In this document: positions 18,480-27,384 of the stretch, piece by piece | Layout: the number at the start of each line of letters is the position of its first letter | Numbering within the stretch: position 1 is the first letter of the stretch | From: Variovorax sp. S12S4 | GTDB taxonomy: Bacteria; Pseudomonadota; Gammaproteobacteria; Burkholderiales; Burkholderiaceae_C | Assembly (NCBI RefSeq): GCF_023195515.1 | Contig: NZ_JALPKR020000002.1 | Location: forward strand, 1,217,001 to 1,281,000 | Direction of reading: 5' to 3' | DNA length: 64,000 nt | Notes under the pieces: model-generated | What the model saw: the letters and a program-made list of their open reading frames with translations, nothing else | What the model was told of the DNA's origin: nothing | Database searches by the model: none | Position numbers and translations under genes: made by a program

Positions 18480-18932
18480 TCAGTGCAGGATCTGGGGCGG
18501 GTCGTTCGCGTCGACGGGCTCCCGCGCGCTGCCGGGGCTTGCATGGTGCGCCACCATGCGCCAGCCTTCGGCGGTCTTGTGATAGACGTTGGTGGCCAGC
18601 ACAAAGGCGTGCTTCGGGCCCTCGGCCGTGAGCACCTCGATGCGTTCGAGGACGTTGTGCACCGCGCTTGCGAGCGACTCGATCTTGCGCACGCGCGCGG
18701 GCATGGCGTGAATTGCGCCGTTGCCGAACATCTGCTCGAAAGCGGCGCGGATTGCCGTGGCGCCCACCAGGCGGGGGCCGCCCGGGTGCACGCAAAACAC
18801 CTCGTCCTCGTCGGCCCAGCACGCCATCAGCGCTTCGATGTCGCCGCGCTGCAGCGCCTCATAAAACGCGGCCTCGATGTCGTCGGCAGTACCGCCGACG
18901 GCAGCGGCGGCGCGGAGTGGGGTCTTGGGCAT
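18480..18932 (-). CDS. NTF2-like/SnoaL-like domain protein
   Basis: A 150-residue protein with the alpha+beta cone-fold pattern of the SnoaL-like/YybH group: DDIEAAFYEALQRGDIEAL, then WADEDEVFCVHPGG, then AIRAAFEQMF and late strands HNVLERIEVLT and WRMVAHHAS. Start ATG 18932 gives MPKTPLR; a longer frame upstream has no ribosome site and would run into the rutA promoter region. Catalytic or ligand-binding role cannot be told. It shares a strand and tight spacing with the YheT-like gene. Confidence 0.75.
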   Translation of the reverse strand: MPKTPLRAAAAVGGTADDIEAAFYEALQRGDIEALMACWADEDEVFCVHPGGPRLVGATAIRAAFEQMFGNGAIHAMPARVRKIESLASAVHNVLERIEVLTAEGPKHAFVLATNVYHKTAEGWRMVAHHASPGSAREPVDANDPPQILH

Positions 18933-19030
18933 GGGGTGATTTTGCCGCGCGATCCATGACGCCGGCGCTGCACCGGTTTGGCCTTGCCGCGCACCGTGCT
19001 GCCGCAAGCCGGGCGGTTCATCTGCTCCAC

Positions 19031-19049
19031 TTTGGACCAAATGGTCAAA
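19031..19049. promoter_or_regulatory. RutR operator upstream of rutA
   Basis: The segment TTTGGACCAAATGGTCAAA contains the perfect core GACCA-AA-TGGTC (19035-19046), matching the RutR consensus TTGACCAnnTGGTCAA with one flank mismatch. It sits 52 bases upstream of the sigma-54 element of rutA. Confidence 0.85.
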
Positions 19050-19100
19050 AAGAAACATTAAAAAACATTCAACGTGTTGATTTGAAAGGGATTTTTTAAC

Positions 19101-19117
19101 TGGCACGGGCCATGCAT
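19101..19117 (+). promoter_or_regulatory. Sigma-54 promoter of rutA
   Basis: TGGCACGGGCCATGCAT has the -24 GG and -12 GC with exactly 10 bases between. It predicts a transcript start near 19127, 24 bases before the rutA ATG. The E. coli rut operon is under NtrC control, so nitrogen limitation is the likely signal. Confidence 0.8.
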
Positions 19118-19150
19118 AGGGCTTTGCGACCCTGCAACTGGAGCTTCTGC

Positions 19151-20263
19151 ATGAACGTCGGCATCTTCATCCCCATCGGCAACAACGGCTGGCTGCTCTC
19201 CGAAAACGCACCGCAGTACAAGCCGAGTTTCGAACTCAACAAGGAGATCACGCTCACGGCCGAGCGCTACGGCGTCGACTTCGTGCTGTCGATGATCAAG
19301 CTGCGCGGCTTTGGCGGCAAGACCGAGTTCTGGGACCACAACCTCGAGTCGTTCACGCTCATGGCCGGGCTCGCGGCCGTCACCACCAAGATCAAGCTCT
19401 TTGCCACCGCGGCCTCGCTGGTGATGCCGCCGGCCATCGTCGCGCGCATGGCATCGACCATCGATTCGATTTCCAACGGGCGCTTCGGCCTGAACCTTGT
19501 CACCGGCTGGCAGCGGCCTGAGTACTCGCAAATGGGCATGTGGCCCGGCGACCAGTTCTTCGGCACGCGCTACCAGTACCTGTCTGAATACATTCAGGTG
19601 CTGCGCGACCTGTGGGGCACCGGCCAATCGGACTTCAAGGGCGCGCACTTCCAGATGGACGACTGCCGCCTGAGCCCCCGGCCGCAAGCGGACATGAAGG
19701 TGATCTGCGCGGGCCAGAGCGACGCCGGCATGGACTTTTCCGCCAGGTACGCCGACTACAACTTCTGCTTCGGCAAAGGCGTGAACACGCCCAAGGCCTT
19801 TGCGCCCGCGGCCGAAAAGCTCATCGAGGCCACGGGCAAGACCGGCCGCCACGTGACCACCTACGTGCTGATGATGGTGATTGCCGACGAAACCGACGAA
19901 GCCGCGCGCGCCAAGTGGGAGCACTACAAGGCGGGCGCCGACCACGAAGCCATTGCCTGGCTGGGCCAGCAGGGCGCGGCCGACACCAAGTCGGGCGCCG
20001 ACACCAATGTGCGCCAGATGGCCGACCCGACCTCGGCCGTCAACATCAACATGGGCACGCTGGTGGGCTCGTACGCCACCGTTGCGCGCCTGCTCGACGA
20101 AATGGCCGAGGTGCCGGGCACCGAAGGCGTGTTGCTCACTTTCGACGATTTTCTGCAGGGTGTTGCGGCCTTCGGCGAACGCATCCAGCCGCTCATGAAG
20201 AGCCGCGCGCATGTGCAGAGCCCCGTGGCCTCGCAGGCCGAACCCGAGCGCCTTGCGGCCTGA
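19151..20263 (+). CDS. rutA: Pyrimidine monooxygenase RutA
   Basis: Flavin-dependent monooxygenase of the bacterial luciferase fold that opens the uracil ring to ureidoacrylate peracid. The 370-residue protein begins [22 protein letters not shown], the RutA hallmark, and carries [19 protein letters not shown] and VTGWQRPEY segments of the flavin pocket. Length agrees with E. coli RutA. ATG 19151 follows CTGGAGCTTCTGC with GGAG as ribosome site. It is the first gene of rutABCDEF, all on the + strand with short gaps or overlaps, under the RutR box and sigma-54 element upstream. Confidence 0.95.
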   Translation: MNVGIFIPIGNNGWLLSENAPQYKPSFELNKEITLTAERYGVDFVLSMIKLRGFGGKTEFWDHNLESFTLMAGLAAVTTKIKLFATAASLVMPPAIVARMASTIDSISNGRFGLNLVTGWQRPEYSQMGMWPGDQFFGTRYQYLSEYIQVLRDLWGTGQSDFKGAHFQMDDCRLSPRPQADMKVICAGQSDAGMDFSARYADYNFCFGKGVNTPKAFAPAAEKLIEATGKTGRHVTTYVLMMVIADETDEAARAKWEHYKAGADHEAIAWLGQQGAADTKSGADTNVRQMADPTSAVNINMGTLVGSYATVARLLDEMAEVPGTEGVLLTFDDFLQGVAAFGERIQPLMKSRAHVQSPVASQAEPERLAA

Positions 20264-20277
20264 AAGGAACGACGCGC

Positions 20278-21069
20278 ATGGCCACGCCCGCACGCAACAC
20301 CACGCTCAGCTCGACCACGCCCGTCGGCGCCCCGCGCCTGCCCGGCGCACCCGCGCCGCTGGTGCTGCCCGCCCGGCCCGAACCGCTGGCGCTGCATGCC
20401 ACCGACTCGGCCCTGATCGTGGTCGACATGCAGAACGCCTACGCATCGATTGGCGGCTATGTCGATTCGGCGGGCTTCGATATTTCCGGCGCGCAAGGCA
20501 CCATCGCCAACATCGCGCGCACCATTGCGGCGGCGCGTGCGGCCGGCATGCTGGTGGTGTTTCTGCAGAACGGCTGGGACGCCGCCTACGTCGAGGCCGG
20601 CGGACCGGGCTCGCCCAACTGGCACAAGTCGAACGCGCTCAAGACCATGCGCGCCAAGCCCGAGCTCGCAGGCAAGTTCCTCGCCAAGGGCGGCTGGGAC
20701 TACGAACTCATCGCAGAGATGAAGCCGCAGCCCGGCGACATCGTGGTGCCCAAGACGCGCTACAGCGGCTTCTTCAACAGCACGCTCGACAGCACGCTGC
20801 GCGCACGCGGCATCCGCCACCTGGTGTTCACCGGCATCGCGACCAACGTGTGCGTGGAGTCGACGCTGCGCGATGCCTTCCACCTCGAATACTTCGCCGT
20901 GATGCTCGAAGACGCCACGCACGAGCTTGGCGGCGCGGCCATACAAAAGGCCTCCGTCTACAACGTCGAGACCTTCTTCGGCTGGGTTTCGACCGTGGAC
21001 CAGTTCTGCGCCACCTTTGCACCCCAGCCCGCCGCGCAGCCTGTAGCAGCTGAAGCGGCCATCGCCTGA
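20278..21069 (+). CDS. rutB: Peroxyureidoacrylate/ureidoacrylate amidohydrolase RutB
   Basis: Isochorismatase-like cysteine hydrolase that releases carbamate from the ring-opened product. It has 263 residues from ATG 20278, with AAGGA upstream. The catalytic Asp is in [10 protein letters not shown] near residue 45, and the nucleophile Cys is in [16 protein letters not shown] near residue 191, with the expected Lys in [10 protein letters not shown] near 159. About 15 extra N-terminal Pro/Ala residues precede the domain. It starts 14 bases after rutA. Confidence 0.93.
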   Translation: MATPARNTTLSSTTPVGAPRLPGAPAPLVLPARPEPLALHATDSALIVVDMQNAYASIGGYVDSAGFDISGAQGTIANIARTIAAARAAGMLVVFLQNGWDAAYVEAGGPGSPNWHKSNALKTMRAKPELAGKFLAKGGWDYELIAEMKPQPGDIVVPKTRYSGFFNSTLDSTLRARGIRHLVFTGIATNVCVESTLRDAFHLEYFAVMLEDATHELGGAAIQKASVYNVETFFGWVSTVDQFCATFAPQPAAQPVAAEAAIA

Positions 21070-21094
21070 TTTTTTTCAAAAGGAGCCCGTCCTC

Positions 21095-21487
21095 ATGCCC
21101 AAGCAAGCCATCATCCCCGCCGGAACCACCACGCCCATCGCCCCGTTCGTGCCCGGCACCATGGCCGACGGCGTGGTCTACGTGTCGGGCACGCTGCCCT
21201 TCGACAAGGACAACAACGTGGTGCATGTGGGCGACGCCTCGGCGCAGACGCGCCACGTGCTCGAGACGATCCAGAACGTGATCAAAACGGCCGGCGGCAC
21301 CATGGACGACGTGACCTTCAACATGATCATGATCAAGGACTGGGCCGACTACGCGAAGGTGAACGCGGTGTACGCCGAGTTCTTTCCGGGCACCAAGCCT
21401 GCGCGCTACTGCATCCAGTGCGGCCTGGTAAAGCCTGATGCACTGGTCGAAATCGCCTCCATCGCCCACGTCGGCAACAAGGCCTGA
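21095..21487 (+). CDS. rutC: 3-aminoacrylate deaminase RutC (RidA/YjgF family)
   Basis: Small trimeric protein of 130 residues that deaminates 3-aminoacrylate to malonic semialdehyde. The RidA signature is present: [12 protein letters not shown] near residue 27, and [24 protein letters not shown] at the C-terminus with the ligand-binding Arg. AAAAGGAGCCC precedes ATG 21095, a strong ribosome site. Length is exactly that expected of RutC. Confidence 0.94.
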   Translation: MPKQAIIPAGTTTPIAPFVPGTMADGVVYVSGTLPFDKDNNVVHVGDASAQTRHVLETIQNVIKTAGGTMDDVTFNMIMIKDWADYAKVNAVYAEFFPGTKPARYCIQCGLVKPDALVEIASIAHVGNKA

Positions 21488-21489
21488 GC

Positions 21490-22290
21490 ATGCCGCTGCA
21501 CTACGAAGTGCATGGGCCGGCCGACGGCGAGGCTGTGCTGCTGTCGTCGGGCCTCGGCGGTTCGGCCGCCTTCTGGCAGCCGCAGATCGGCGCGCTCGTT
21601 GCAGCGGGCCATCGCGTGATTGCGTACGACCAGCGCGGCACGGGCCGCAGCCCCGCCACACTGAGCGCGGACTACGCCATCGCCGACATGGCCCGCGACG
21701 TGGTGCAGATTCTGGACGCCACGTCAACGCCGCGCTGCCACCTGGTGGGGCATGCGCTCGGCGGACTCGTCGGGCTGCAGCTGGCACTTGACGAGCCCAC
21801 GCGCGTGGCGAGCCTGGTGCTGGTCAATGCATGGTCGAAGCCCAACCCGCATTCGGCTCGCTGCTTCGAGGCACGGCTCGCGCTGCTCGATGCCTGCGGA
21901 CCGCGCGCATACGTGGAAGCGCAGCCGATCTTCTTGTACCCCGCGGCCTGGTGCGCGGAACATGCGCAGCGCGTGGCCGACGAGGTCGACCATGCGTTTG
22001 CGCACTTTCCCGGTGAAGCCAACATGCGTGCGCGCATCGGCGCGCTGCGCGCCTTCGACATCGACGCGCATCTTGGCGACATCACGGCGCCCACGCTGGT
22101 GGCCGCCGCCATGGACGACGCGCTAGTGCCGTGGACCTGCTCGCAGCACCTGGCCGATGGCCTGCACGACGTGACGCTGCACTTCATGCCGCACGGCGGC
22201 CATGCGCACAGCGTGACCGAGGCCGACGCCTTCAACCGCAGCCTGCTCGACTTTCTTTCCCGGGTCAGCGCACCCGGCGTTCCCGCATGA
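21490..22290 (+). CDS. rutD: RutD alpha/beta-hydrolase-fold aminohydrolase
   Basis: A 266-residue alpha/beta hydrolase of the rut pathway thought to speed hydrolysis of carbamate or aminoacrylate. The oxyanion region is [13 protein letters not shown] and the nucleophile elbow reads [14 protein letters not shown] near residue 82, with Ala where classical hydrolases have Ser. The C-terminal acid and His appear in [11 protein letters not shown] and PHGGHAHSV. It starts two bases after rutC and overlaps rutE by four bases. Pathway position is firm; the chemistry is the least understood of the set. Confidence 0.9.
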   Translation: MPLHYEVHGPADGEAVLLSSGLGGSAAFWQPQIGALVAAGHRVIAYDQRGTGRSPATLSADYAIADMARDVVQILDATSTPRCHLVGHALGGLVGLQLALDEPTRVASLVLVNAWSKPNPHSARCFEARLALLDACGPRAYVEAQPIFLYPAAWCAEHAQRVADEVDHAFAHFPGEANMRARIGALRAFDIDAHLGDITAPTLVAAAMDDALVPWTCSQHLADGLHDVTLHFMPHGGHAHSVTEADAFNRSLLDFLSRVSAPGVPA

Positions 22291-22883
22291 CCACCACCAC
22301 CGCCCTCGACGACGCCGCACTGGCACTTCTCTTTACCGAGGCACGCAGCCACAACGGCTGGACCGCGGAGCCCGTGACGGATGAGCAGCTCCGGCAGGTC
22401 TATGCGCTTGCCCGCATGGGCCCGACCTCGGCCAACTGCTCGCCCGCACGCTTCGTGTTCGTTCGCACCCCCGAGGGCAAGCAACGCCTTGCGCCTGCGC
22501 TTTCCAAGGGCAACCTTGAGAAGACCATGACGGCACCGGTCACCGTCATCGCAGCATGGGACCGCAAGTTCTACGACAAGCTGCCCATGCTGTTCCCGCA
22601 CACCGATGCGCGCAGCTGGTTCACCGGCAGCCCCGAGGCCGCGCACGAAACCGCCTTTCGCAATGCCAGCCTGCAGGCGGGCTACCTGCTGCTCGCCGCG
22701 CGCGCGGTGGGGCTCGATGCAGGCCCGATGTCGGGCTTCGACAAGGCGAAGGTGGATGCCGCGTTCTTCGAGGGCACCGACTGGAGCACCAACTTCTTGA
22801 TCAACCTCGGCCACGGCGATGCGGCCAAGGTGTTCGGCCGCCTGCCGCGGCTCAGCTTCGAAGAAGCCTGCGTCCTCGCCTGA
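22287..22883 (+). CDS. rutE: Malonic semialdehyde reductase RutE (nitroreductase family)
   Basis: FMN-dependent nitroreductase-fold enzyme of 198 residues reducing malonic semialdehyde to 3-hydroxypropionate. ATG 22287 overlaps the rutD stop (ATGA). The FMN-binding [19 protein letters not shown] near residue 42 and the late [16 protein letters not shown] near 147 match RutE. FINLGHGD-type segment (FLINLGHGD) and the terminal [11 protein letters not shown] are also conserved. Confidence 0.93.
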   Translation: MTTTTALDDAALALLFTEARSHNGWTAEPVTDEQLRQVYALARMGPTSANCSPARFVFVRTPEGKQRLAPALSKGNLEKTMTAPVTVIAAWDRKFYDKLPMLFPHTDARSWFTGSPEAAHETAFRNASLQAGYLLLAARAVGLDAGPMSGFDKAKVDAAFFEGTDWSTNFLINLGHGDAAKVFGRLPRLSFEEACVLA

Positions 22884-22905
22884 AACCATTCCGGAAATCT
22901 CTCCC

Positions 22906-23448
22906 ATGCTGCTGAACGCAATGGCCTCCCACCACGTCACGCCGAGCGGCCTGCCCCACGCGCTGCCCAAGGCCGACTACCGCAATGCCATGGCGCGGCT
23001 GGGCGCGGCGGTCAACATCATCACCACTGACGGGCCTGCGGGCCGTGCCGGGTTCACCGCATCGGCCGTGTGCAGCGTGACCGACGAGCCGCCGATGCTG
23101 CTGGTGTGCCTGAACCGGTCGGCATCGGTGTATCCCGCGTTCACGGCCAATGGCGTGCTGTGCGTGAACGTGCTCGCGGCGGGTCACCAGGCGCTCTCGG
23201 GCCTGTTCGGCGGCAAGACGCCGATGGACGAGCGCTTTGCCGCGGCCCGCTGGAGCCGCAAGGCGACCGGATCGCCGGTGCTGGAAGATGCCGCGGCGTC
23301 ATTCGACTGCCGTGTGGTGCGGGCCACGAGTGCGGGAACGCATGACGTGCTGTTCTGCGAGGCGCTGGCGATCGCGATTGGCGGGGCGGCGCAGAGCCTT
23401 ATTTATTTCGACCGGCGGTACCACGAGATCGCGGCACCGCCGCATTGA
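22906..23448 (+). CDS. rutF: FMN reductase RutF
   Basis: Flavin reductase of the split-barrel (flavin reductase-like) family that supplies reduced flavin to RutA. It has 180 residues from ATG 22906. Motifs: [42 protein letters not shown] (FMN site, given by its core TASAVCSV) and SGLFGG. It is the last rut gene; no rutG permease follows. A hairpin repeat lies between it and the convergent rutR. Confidence 0.92.
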   Translation: MLLNAMASHHVTPSGLPHALPKADYRNAMARLGAAVNIITTDGPAGRAGFTASAVCSVTDEPPMLLVCLNRSASVYPAFTANGVLCVNVLAAGHQALSGLFGGKTPMDERFAAARWSRKATGSPVLEDAAASFDCRVVRATSAGTHDVLFCEALAIAIGGAAQSLIYFDRRYHEIAAPPH

Positions 23449-23460
23449 CCTGGTCTTGTC

Positions 23461-23481
23461 CCCTCTCCCTCTGGGAGAGGG
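23461..23481. repeat. Hairpin between convergent rutF and rutR
   Basis: CCCTCTCCC-TCT-GGGAGAGGG forms a perfect 9-bp stem with a 3-base loop. It lies 13 bases past the rutF stop and 12 bases before the rutR stop. This is a common REP-like hairpin in proteobacteria and may act as a mRNA 3' end on both strands. Confidence 0.6.
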
Positions 23482-23493
23482 AGAAAAGACCGA

Positions 23494-24237
23494 TCACCGC
23501 GGCGCAATCCCCTGCAGCACGATCCGCTGCACGTTCTCCACCGTCTGCTCGAAGAACACCGGGTCCTCCAGCGTGTGCCCCGTCAGCGCCTGCACCTGCA
23601 CGCCGAAATCCGCGTAGTGCTGCGTGACGGCCCAGAGCGCAAAAATCAGGTGATGCGGATCGACCGGCGCGAGCTTGCCCGACGCGACCCATGAACGGAT
23701 GACCTCCGACTTGCGTTCCACCAGCGTGCGCAGTTCGCGGTCGAGCTCGTCGCGCAGCAGCGGCGCTCCCTGGATCATTTCAAGGCAGAACAGGCGCGAC
23801 GCATCGGGCCGGTCGCGCGAAACCACGAGCTTGCGGCGGATGTAGCCGCCGATGGCCTCGCCCGGGTCCTGCTCGGCACTGAAGCCGCGCAGCGGCTCAA
23901 GCCACAGCGCGAGCAGGTCGCGCAGCACGTTCACATACAGCTCTTCCTTGTTGGCAAAGTAGTAGAGCAGGTTGCTCTTCGACACATCGGCGCGCGCCGC
24001 CACCTGGTCGATCGAGGTGCCATGCAATCCGAAGCGCGAGAACAGGCCCAGCGCCGCACCGAGGATGGCGCTGCGCTTGTCCTCGATCTGGCGCAGCCTG
24101 CGGCTCACCGCCGAGGCGCTGCGCACCGGGGGCTTCGCGGACTTGCGCACCAGGCCCTTCACGGCGCTCTTCACAGCGCTCTTGGCTGGAGTCTTCTTTG
24201 TGCTGCTGGCTGCGGCCAGCGCTTTGGTCTTCGGCAT
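23494..24237 (-). CDS. rutR: TetR-family repressor RutR with Lys-rich N-terminal tail
   Basis: Uracil/thymine-responsive repressor. The HTH region FGLHGTSIDQVAARADVSK and YYFANKEELYVNVLRDLLALWL match E. coli RutR closely, as do DRPDASRLFCLEMIQGAPLL, GWVKSGKLAP-like SWVASGKLAPVDPHHLIF and the C-terminus FFEQTVENVQRIVL. I use ATG 24237 (MPKTKALAAA), which has GAGGG just upstream; a start at 24270 adds 11 residues but has no ribosome site. The first 45 residues are an Ala/Lys/Ser-rich tail absent from E. coli RutR. It is convergent with rutF and divergent from the oxygenase gene, so it sits inside its own regulon. Confidence 0.93.
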   Translation of the reverse strand: MPKTKALAAASSTKKTPAKSAVKSAVKGLVRKSAKPPVRSASAVSRRLRQIEDKRSAILGAALGLFSRFGLHGTSIDQVAARADVSKSNLLYYFANKEELYVNVLRDLLALWLEPLRGFSAEQDPGEAIGGYIRRKLVVSRDRPDASRLFCLEMIQGAPLLRDELDRELRTLVERKSEVIRSWVASGKLAPVDPHHLIFALWAVTQHYADFGVQVQALTGHTLEDPVFFEQTVENVQRIVLQGIAPR

Positions 24238-24367
24238 CTTCCCTCGCTTCTCGATTTGCAGGCTCTTCATTCAACGCGCACCACTGTAAGGCCACGGTGC
24301 ATCGCGTTGCGCCAGGCAGACCGTTCAGCACGCGCGGCGCGCACCATGCTGACGCGACAAATGCGTT

Positions 24368-24384
24368 TTGTCCATTTGGTCCAA
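24368..24384. promoter_or_regulatory. RutR-type operator upstream of oxygenase gene
   Basis: TTGTCCATTTGGTCCAA differs by a single base from the reverse complement of the box upstream of rutA and fits TTGACCAnnTGGTCAA with one core mismatch. It directly abuts the sigma-54 element, a position suited to repression. Confidence 0.75.
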
Positions 24385-24385
24385 C

Positions 24386-24402
24386 TGGCACAGACGTTGC
24401 AT
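24386..24402 (+). promoter_or_regulatory. Sigma-54 promoter of the oxygenase/transport operon
   Basis: TGGCACAGACGTTGCAT is a near-perfect -24/-12 element (consensus TGGCAC-N5-TTGC), with GG and GC 10 bases apart. It predicts a start near 24412, 24 bases before the ATG, the same geometry as at rutA. Confidence 0.85.
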
Positions 24403-24435
24403 GGCGAAAGGCATGCCAAGCACGAGGACCGACAC

Positions 24436-25440
24436 ATGACCACCCTGCTGTCCGTACCCATCATCGATCTCGCGCCCTACTTCGCCGGCACGGCCGAAGG
24501 CAAGGAACAGGTCGCGAAGAAAGTCGACGAGGCCTGCCGCAGCATCGGCTTTCTCGTCATCACCAACCACGGCATTCCGGCCGAACTGATCGCGCGCGTG
24601 TCATCGCTCTCGCGCCAGTTCTTCGACATGCCGCTGGCCGAGAAGCGCAAGGTCGACCGGCCGCGCGAAGACGCGGTGCGCGGCTACAGCGCAGTCGGCG
24701 AAGAAGGGCTTTCGTACAGCCTGGAAGAGGCCGCGCCCGGCGACCTGAAGGAGTCGTTCTCGATCGGCCCCTCGAACGTGCCCGACGACGACTACCACCG
24801 CGGCCCCGCCGCCGGCCCGCACTTCGAGCCCAACAGCTGGCCACCGATCGAAGGTTTCCGCGAAGCGTACGAAGCCTACTTCGAGGCCATGAGCGATCTC
24901 TCCCGCTCGCTGATGCGCATCTTCGCGCTCGGCCTTGCGCTGCCCGAGACGTTCTTCGACGACAAGATCGACAAGCACATCAGCATGTTCCGCGTGCTGA
25001 GCTATCCGCCGCAGCGTGAAGCGCCGCTGCCGGGCCAGTTGCGCGCCGGCGCGCACAGCGACTACGGCAGCCTCACCATCGTGCTGCCCGACGACAAGGG
25101 CCTGCAGGTGTTCAACAAGGCGGGTCAGTGGGTCGACGTACCGCAGGTGGAAGGCGGCCTGGTGGTCAACATTGCCGACCTGATGATGCAGTGGACCAAC
25201 GACCAGTGGGTGTCCACGCTGCACCGCGTGGTCAATCCGCCGTTCGAAGTGGCCAGCACCAACCGCCGCCAGTCGCTGGTGTTCTTTCACCAGCCCAACT
25301 ACGACGCGATGGTCGAGTGCCTGCCAAGCTGCCTGGCGCCGGGCGAGCAGCCGAAGTACGCGCCCATTTCATCGGGCGACCACCTGACCTCCAAGTTCGT
25401 GAAGCAGACGACCTTTGGTGGCACCAAGGCTGTGGCCTAG
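24436..25440 (+). CDS. 2-oxoglutarate/Fe(II)-dependent oxygenase, isopenicillin N synthase-like
   Basis: A 334-residue oxygenase of the IPNS-like superfamily. The N-terminal non-haem dioxygenase domain begins VPIIDLAPYF and includes GFLVITNHGIP. The metal triad is visible: His and Asp in AGAHSDYGSL near residues 207-209 and the distal His in STLHRVVNPP near 262. RxS for 2-oxoglutarate is in NRRQSLVFFHQ near 277. ATG 24436 follows a GAGGACC. The RutR box and sigma-54 promoter place it in the rut regulon. Fungal thymine 7-hydroxylase is in the same superfamily, so a nucleobase substrate such as thymine or a purine is a reasonable guess but unproven. Confidence 0.85.
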   Translation: MTTLLSVPIIDLAPYFAGTAEGKEQVAKKVDEACRSIGFLVITNHGIPAELIARVSSLSRQFFDMPLAEKRKVDRPREDAVRGYSAVGEEGLSYSLEEAAPGDLKESFSIGPSNVPDDDYHRGPAAGPHFEPNSWPPIEGFREAYEAYFEAMSDLSRSLMRIFALGLALPETFFDDKIDKHISMFRVLSYPPQREAPLPGQLRAGAHSDYGSLTIVLPDDKGLQVFNKAGQWVDVPQVEGGLVVNIADLMMQWTNDQWVSTLHRVVNPPFEVASTNRRQSLVFFHQPNYDAMVECLPSCLAPGEQPKYAPISSGDHLTSKFVKQTTFGGTKAVA

Positions 25441-25492
25441 GCACCGTGATGAAAACTTGTTTTTTCAGTCGCGGTGCTGTGCGTGAGTTGCC

Positions 25493-25755
25493 TTGTTCGG
25501 GGCGCGCACCCGCCGACGGGGTACCTTGCTCCGCGAATGTCCCCCGGCCTGCGGCCTCCTCCTTTATTTCGCTGCGCAAGGCACCCCGCCAGCGGGAGCG
25601 TTACAAAGAGCGGTCGTTGATCAGCGGTACACCAGCAGCGTGCCCCAGTGCACAGGGCATCGGGTGCTCCGCGCAGCGAAATAAAGGAGGAGGGCGAAGC
25701 CCGGGGACATTCGCGGAGGGGAGTACCCGGTGGCCTTTGCACAAGCCCTGAACAA
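25493..25755. repeat. Inverted-repeat element with 94-base arms
   Basis: Arms 25493-25586 and 25662-25755 are imperfect reverse complements, very strong over the inner part (CTCCTCCTTTATTTCGCTGCGC against its complement, shown here only in part) and over CCGCGAATGTCCCC. The outer ends are TTGTTC and GAACAA. The central 75 bases contain TGATCA. Short open frames in both arms are by-products of composition. No transposase is present, so it is a MITE-like non-autonomous element or a large stem structure. It fills the 355-base gap between the oxygenase and VOC genes. Confidence 0.8.
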
Positions 25756-25795
25756 GAACAACAGCGCCAAAAACGAAGAGCAATGAGCCCTTGAC

Positions 25796-26182
25796 ATGCC
25801 CCATCTCTCTTACGTCAACGTCTTCGCCAAAGACGTGGTCGCACTCAGCGGCTTCTACCAGCGCGTGTTCGGATTCCCCGAGATCGAGGCCATTCGCTCG
25901 CCGATCTTTCGTGGACTCGACACCGGCAAGTCGAGCCTCGGCTTCAACGCGCTCGATGCCTACGAACTATTGCGCCTGGCCGAGTTTTCCGACACGCGCG
26001 GCGTCAAGTTTTTGCTGAACATCGACGTCGACAGCAAGGACGACGTGGACCGCATGGTGCCCGTCGCGCTCGAGGCCGGCGCCACGCTGGTGAAGCCGCC
26101 TTACGTCACCTACTACAACTGGTACCAGTCGGTGCTGCTCGACCCCGAGGGCAATGTGTTTCGCATCAACTTCATGATGTGA
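25796..26182 (+). CDS. VOC/glyoxalase-fold protein
   Basis: A 128-residue single-domain protein of the vicinal oxygen chelate fold. It starts MPHLSYVNVFAKDVVALSGFYQRVFGF, the usual first beta-alpha-beta unit. It ends YYNWYQSVLLDPEGNVFRINF, whose DPEGNxxxI is the family signature with a metal-binding acid. It lies between the oxygenase and the importer, separated by the inverted-repeat element on one side and 64 bases on the other. Metal ligands on the first half (His near residue 3) fit an active enzyme or a binding protein. The substrate is unknown; its place suggests a step of the same catabolic route. Confidence 0.75.
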   Translation: MPHLSYVNVFAKDVVALSGFYQRVFGFPEIEAIRSPIFRGLDTGKSSLGFNALDAYELLRLAEFSDTRGVKFLLNIDVDSKDDVDRMVPVALEAGATLVKPPYVTYYNWYQSVLLDPEGNVFRINFMM

Positions 26183-26246
26183 CGCGCGCGGCACCTCCGT
26201 CTTTCAACGCTTCTTCCCTGACTTGCTTCTCACGAAAGGTCGCTCC

Positions 26247-27353
26247 ATGCTGCGCACTCCCACCCACGGCTTCACCTCCGGCCTTGCCCTGGCGCTTGCA
26301 GCCGGCGGCGCGTTCGTCTCGCTGCCCGCGGCAGCCGCCGACGGCTTTACGCTCAAGGACAAGCCCAAGATCGCAATGCTCTACTTCGGCCCGAAGAACG
26401 ACGGCGGCTGGACGCAGGCCTTCGACGAAGCGCGCGTGAAGATCGAGAAGGAAATCGGCCAGAAGATCCAGTTTGTGGAGAACGTTCCCGAAGACGCATC
26501 GGCCATCAAGCCTGCGGCCGAGAAGTTCATCCAGCGCGGTGCCAACATCGTGATCGGCACCGCCTTCGGCTATTCGGACAGCTTCAAGGACTTGGCCGCC
26601 AAGTACCCGGGGGTGGCTTTTCTCAATGGCTCGGGCACCACCAACGGCAGCAACCTCGAATCGTTCTACGGCCGCACCTACGAGAGCCAGTACCTCTGCG
26701 GCATGGCCGCGGGCGCGGCCTCCAAGACGGGCAAGCTCGGCTTCGTTGCGGCCAATCCGTTCGGCGTGGTGAACTGGACCATCAACGCCTTCGCGCTCGG
26801 TGCGCAGAAGATGAACCCCAACGCCACCGTCAACGTGATCTACACCGGCGCCTGGAACGACCCCGTGAAGGAACGCGCCGCCGCGGCCGCGCTGATCGAC
26901 CAGGGCGCCGACGTGATCGGGCAGCACGTGGACTCGCCCACGCCGCAGATCGTGGCACAGGAGCGCGGCGTGTACGGCACCGGCCACCACCGCGACCTGC
27001 GCCAGTTTGCACCCAAGGCCACGCTGTGCTCGTCGGTGTGGGTGTGGGACCGCTTCTTGACGCCCGAGCTCAAGAAGATCATGGCCGGTGACTGGAAGCC
27101 CGGCCAGTACGGCGCCTTCATCGAGATGAAGGACGGCGGCACCGACATTGCTGGCTTCGGCCCCGCGGTGCCCAAGGACAAGGCCGCGGCCATTACCGCC
27201 GAGCGCGACGCGATCATGAAGGGCAAGCAGGTCTATGCCGGCCCGCTTGCCGACCGCGACGGCAAGGAGCGCGTGGCCAAGGGCGCGGTGCTTTCGGACG
27301 CCGATCTGTGGAAGATGGACTGGTTCGTCAAGGGCGTGGTCACACAGAAGTAA
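26247..27353 (+). CDS. BMP-family ABC transporter substrate-binding protein
   Basis: Periplasmic binding protein of the Bmp/PnrA family, whose characterised members bind nucleosides or purines. ATG 26247 gives a signal peptide ending LPAAAADG near residue 34. The mature part begins KPKIAMLYFGPKNDGGWTQAF, the family start, and has FGYSDSFKDLAAKYPGVAFLNGSG and GKLGFVAANPFGVVNWTINAFALGA. Length is 368 residues. It heads a set with an ATPase and two RnsB/NupC-type permeases directly downstream. Since rutG is absent from the rut operon, this importer is the probable route for the nucleobase or nucleoside. Confidence 0.9.
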   Translation: MLRTPTHGFTSGLALALAAGGAFVSLPAAAADGFTLKDKPKIAMLYFGPKNDGGWTQAFDEARVKIEKEIGQKIQFVENVPEDASAIKPAAEKFIQRGANIVIGTAFGYSDSFKDLAAKYPGVAFLNGSGTTNGSNLESFYGRTYESQYLCGMAAGAASKTGKLGFVAANPFGVVNWTINAFALGAQKMNPNATVNVIYTGAWNDPVKERAAAAALIDQGADVIGQHVDSPTPQIVAQERGVYGTGHHRDLRQFAPKATLCSSVWVWDRFLTPELKKIMAGDWKPGQYGAFIEMKDGGTDIAGFGPAVPKDKAAAITAERDAIMKGKQVYAGPLADRDGKERVAKGAVLSDADLWKMDWFVKGVVTQK

Positions 27354-27384
27354 CCCAAGAGAAGAAAAAGCAAGGCGATCCGGC

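Noticed and set aside
18969-18985. NtrC binding site upstream of rutA
   Set aside because: TGCACCGGTTTGGCC matches only one half well; not strong enough for a feature although a sigma-54 promoter implies some activator site nearby.
25437-25804. Small frames inside the inverted repeat
   Set aside because: They arise in both arms as mirror images, have no ribosome site and are explained by the repeat.
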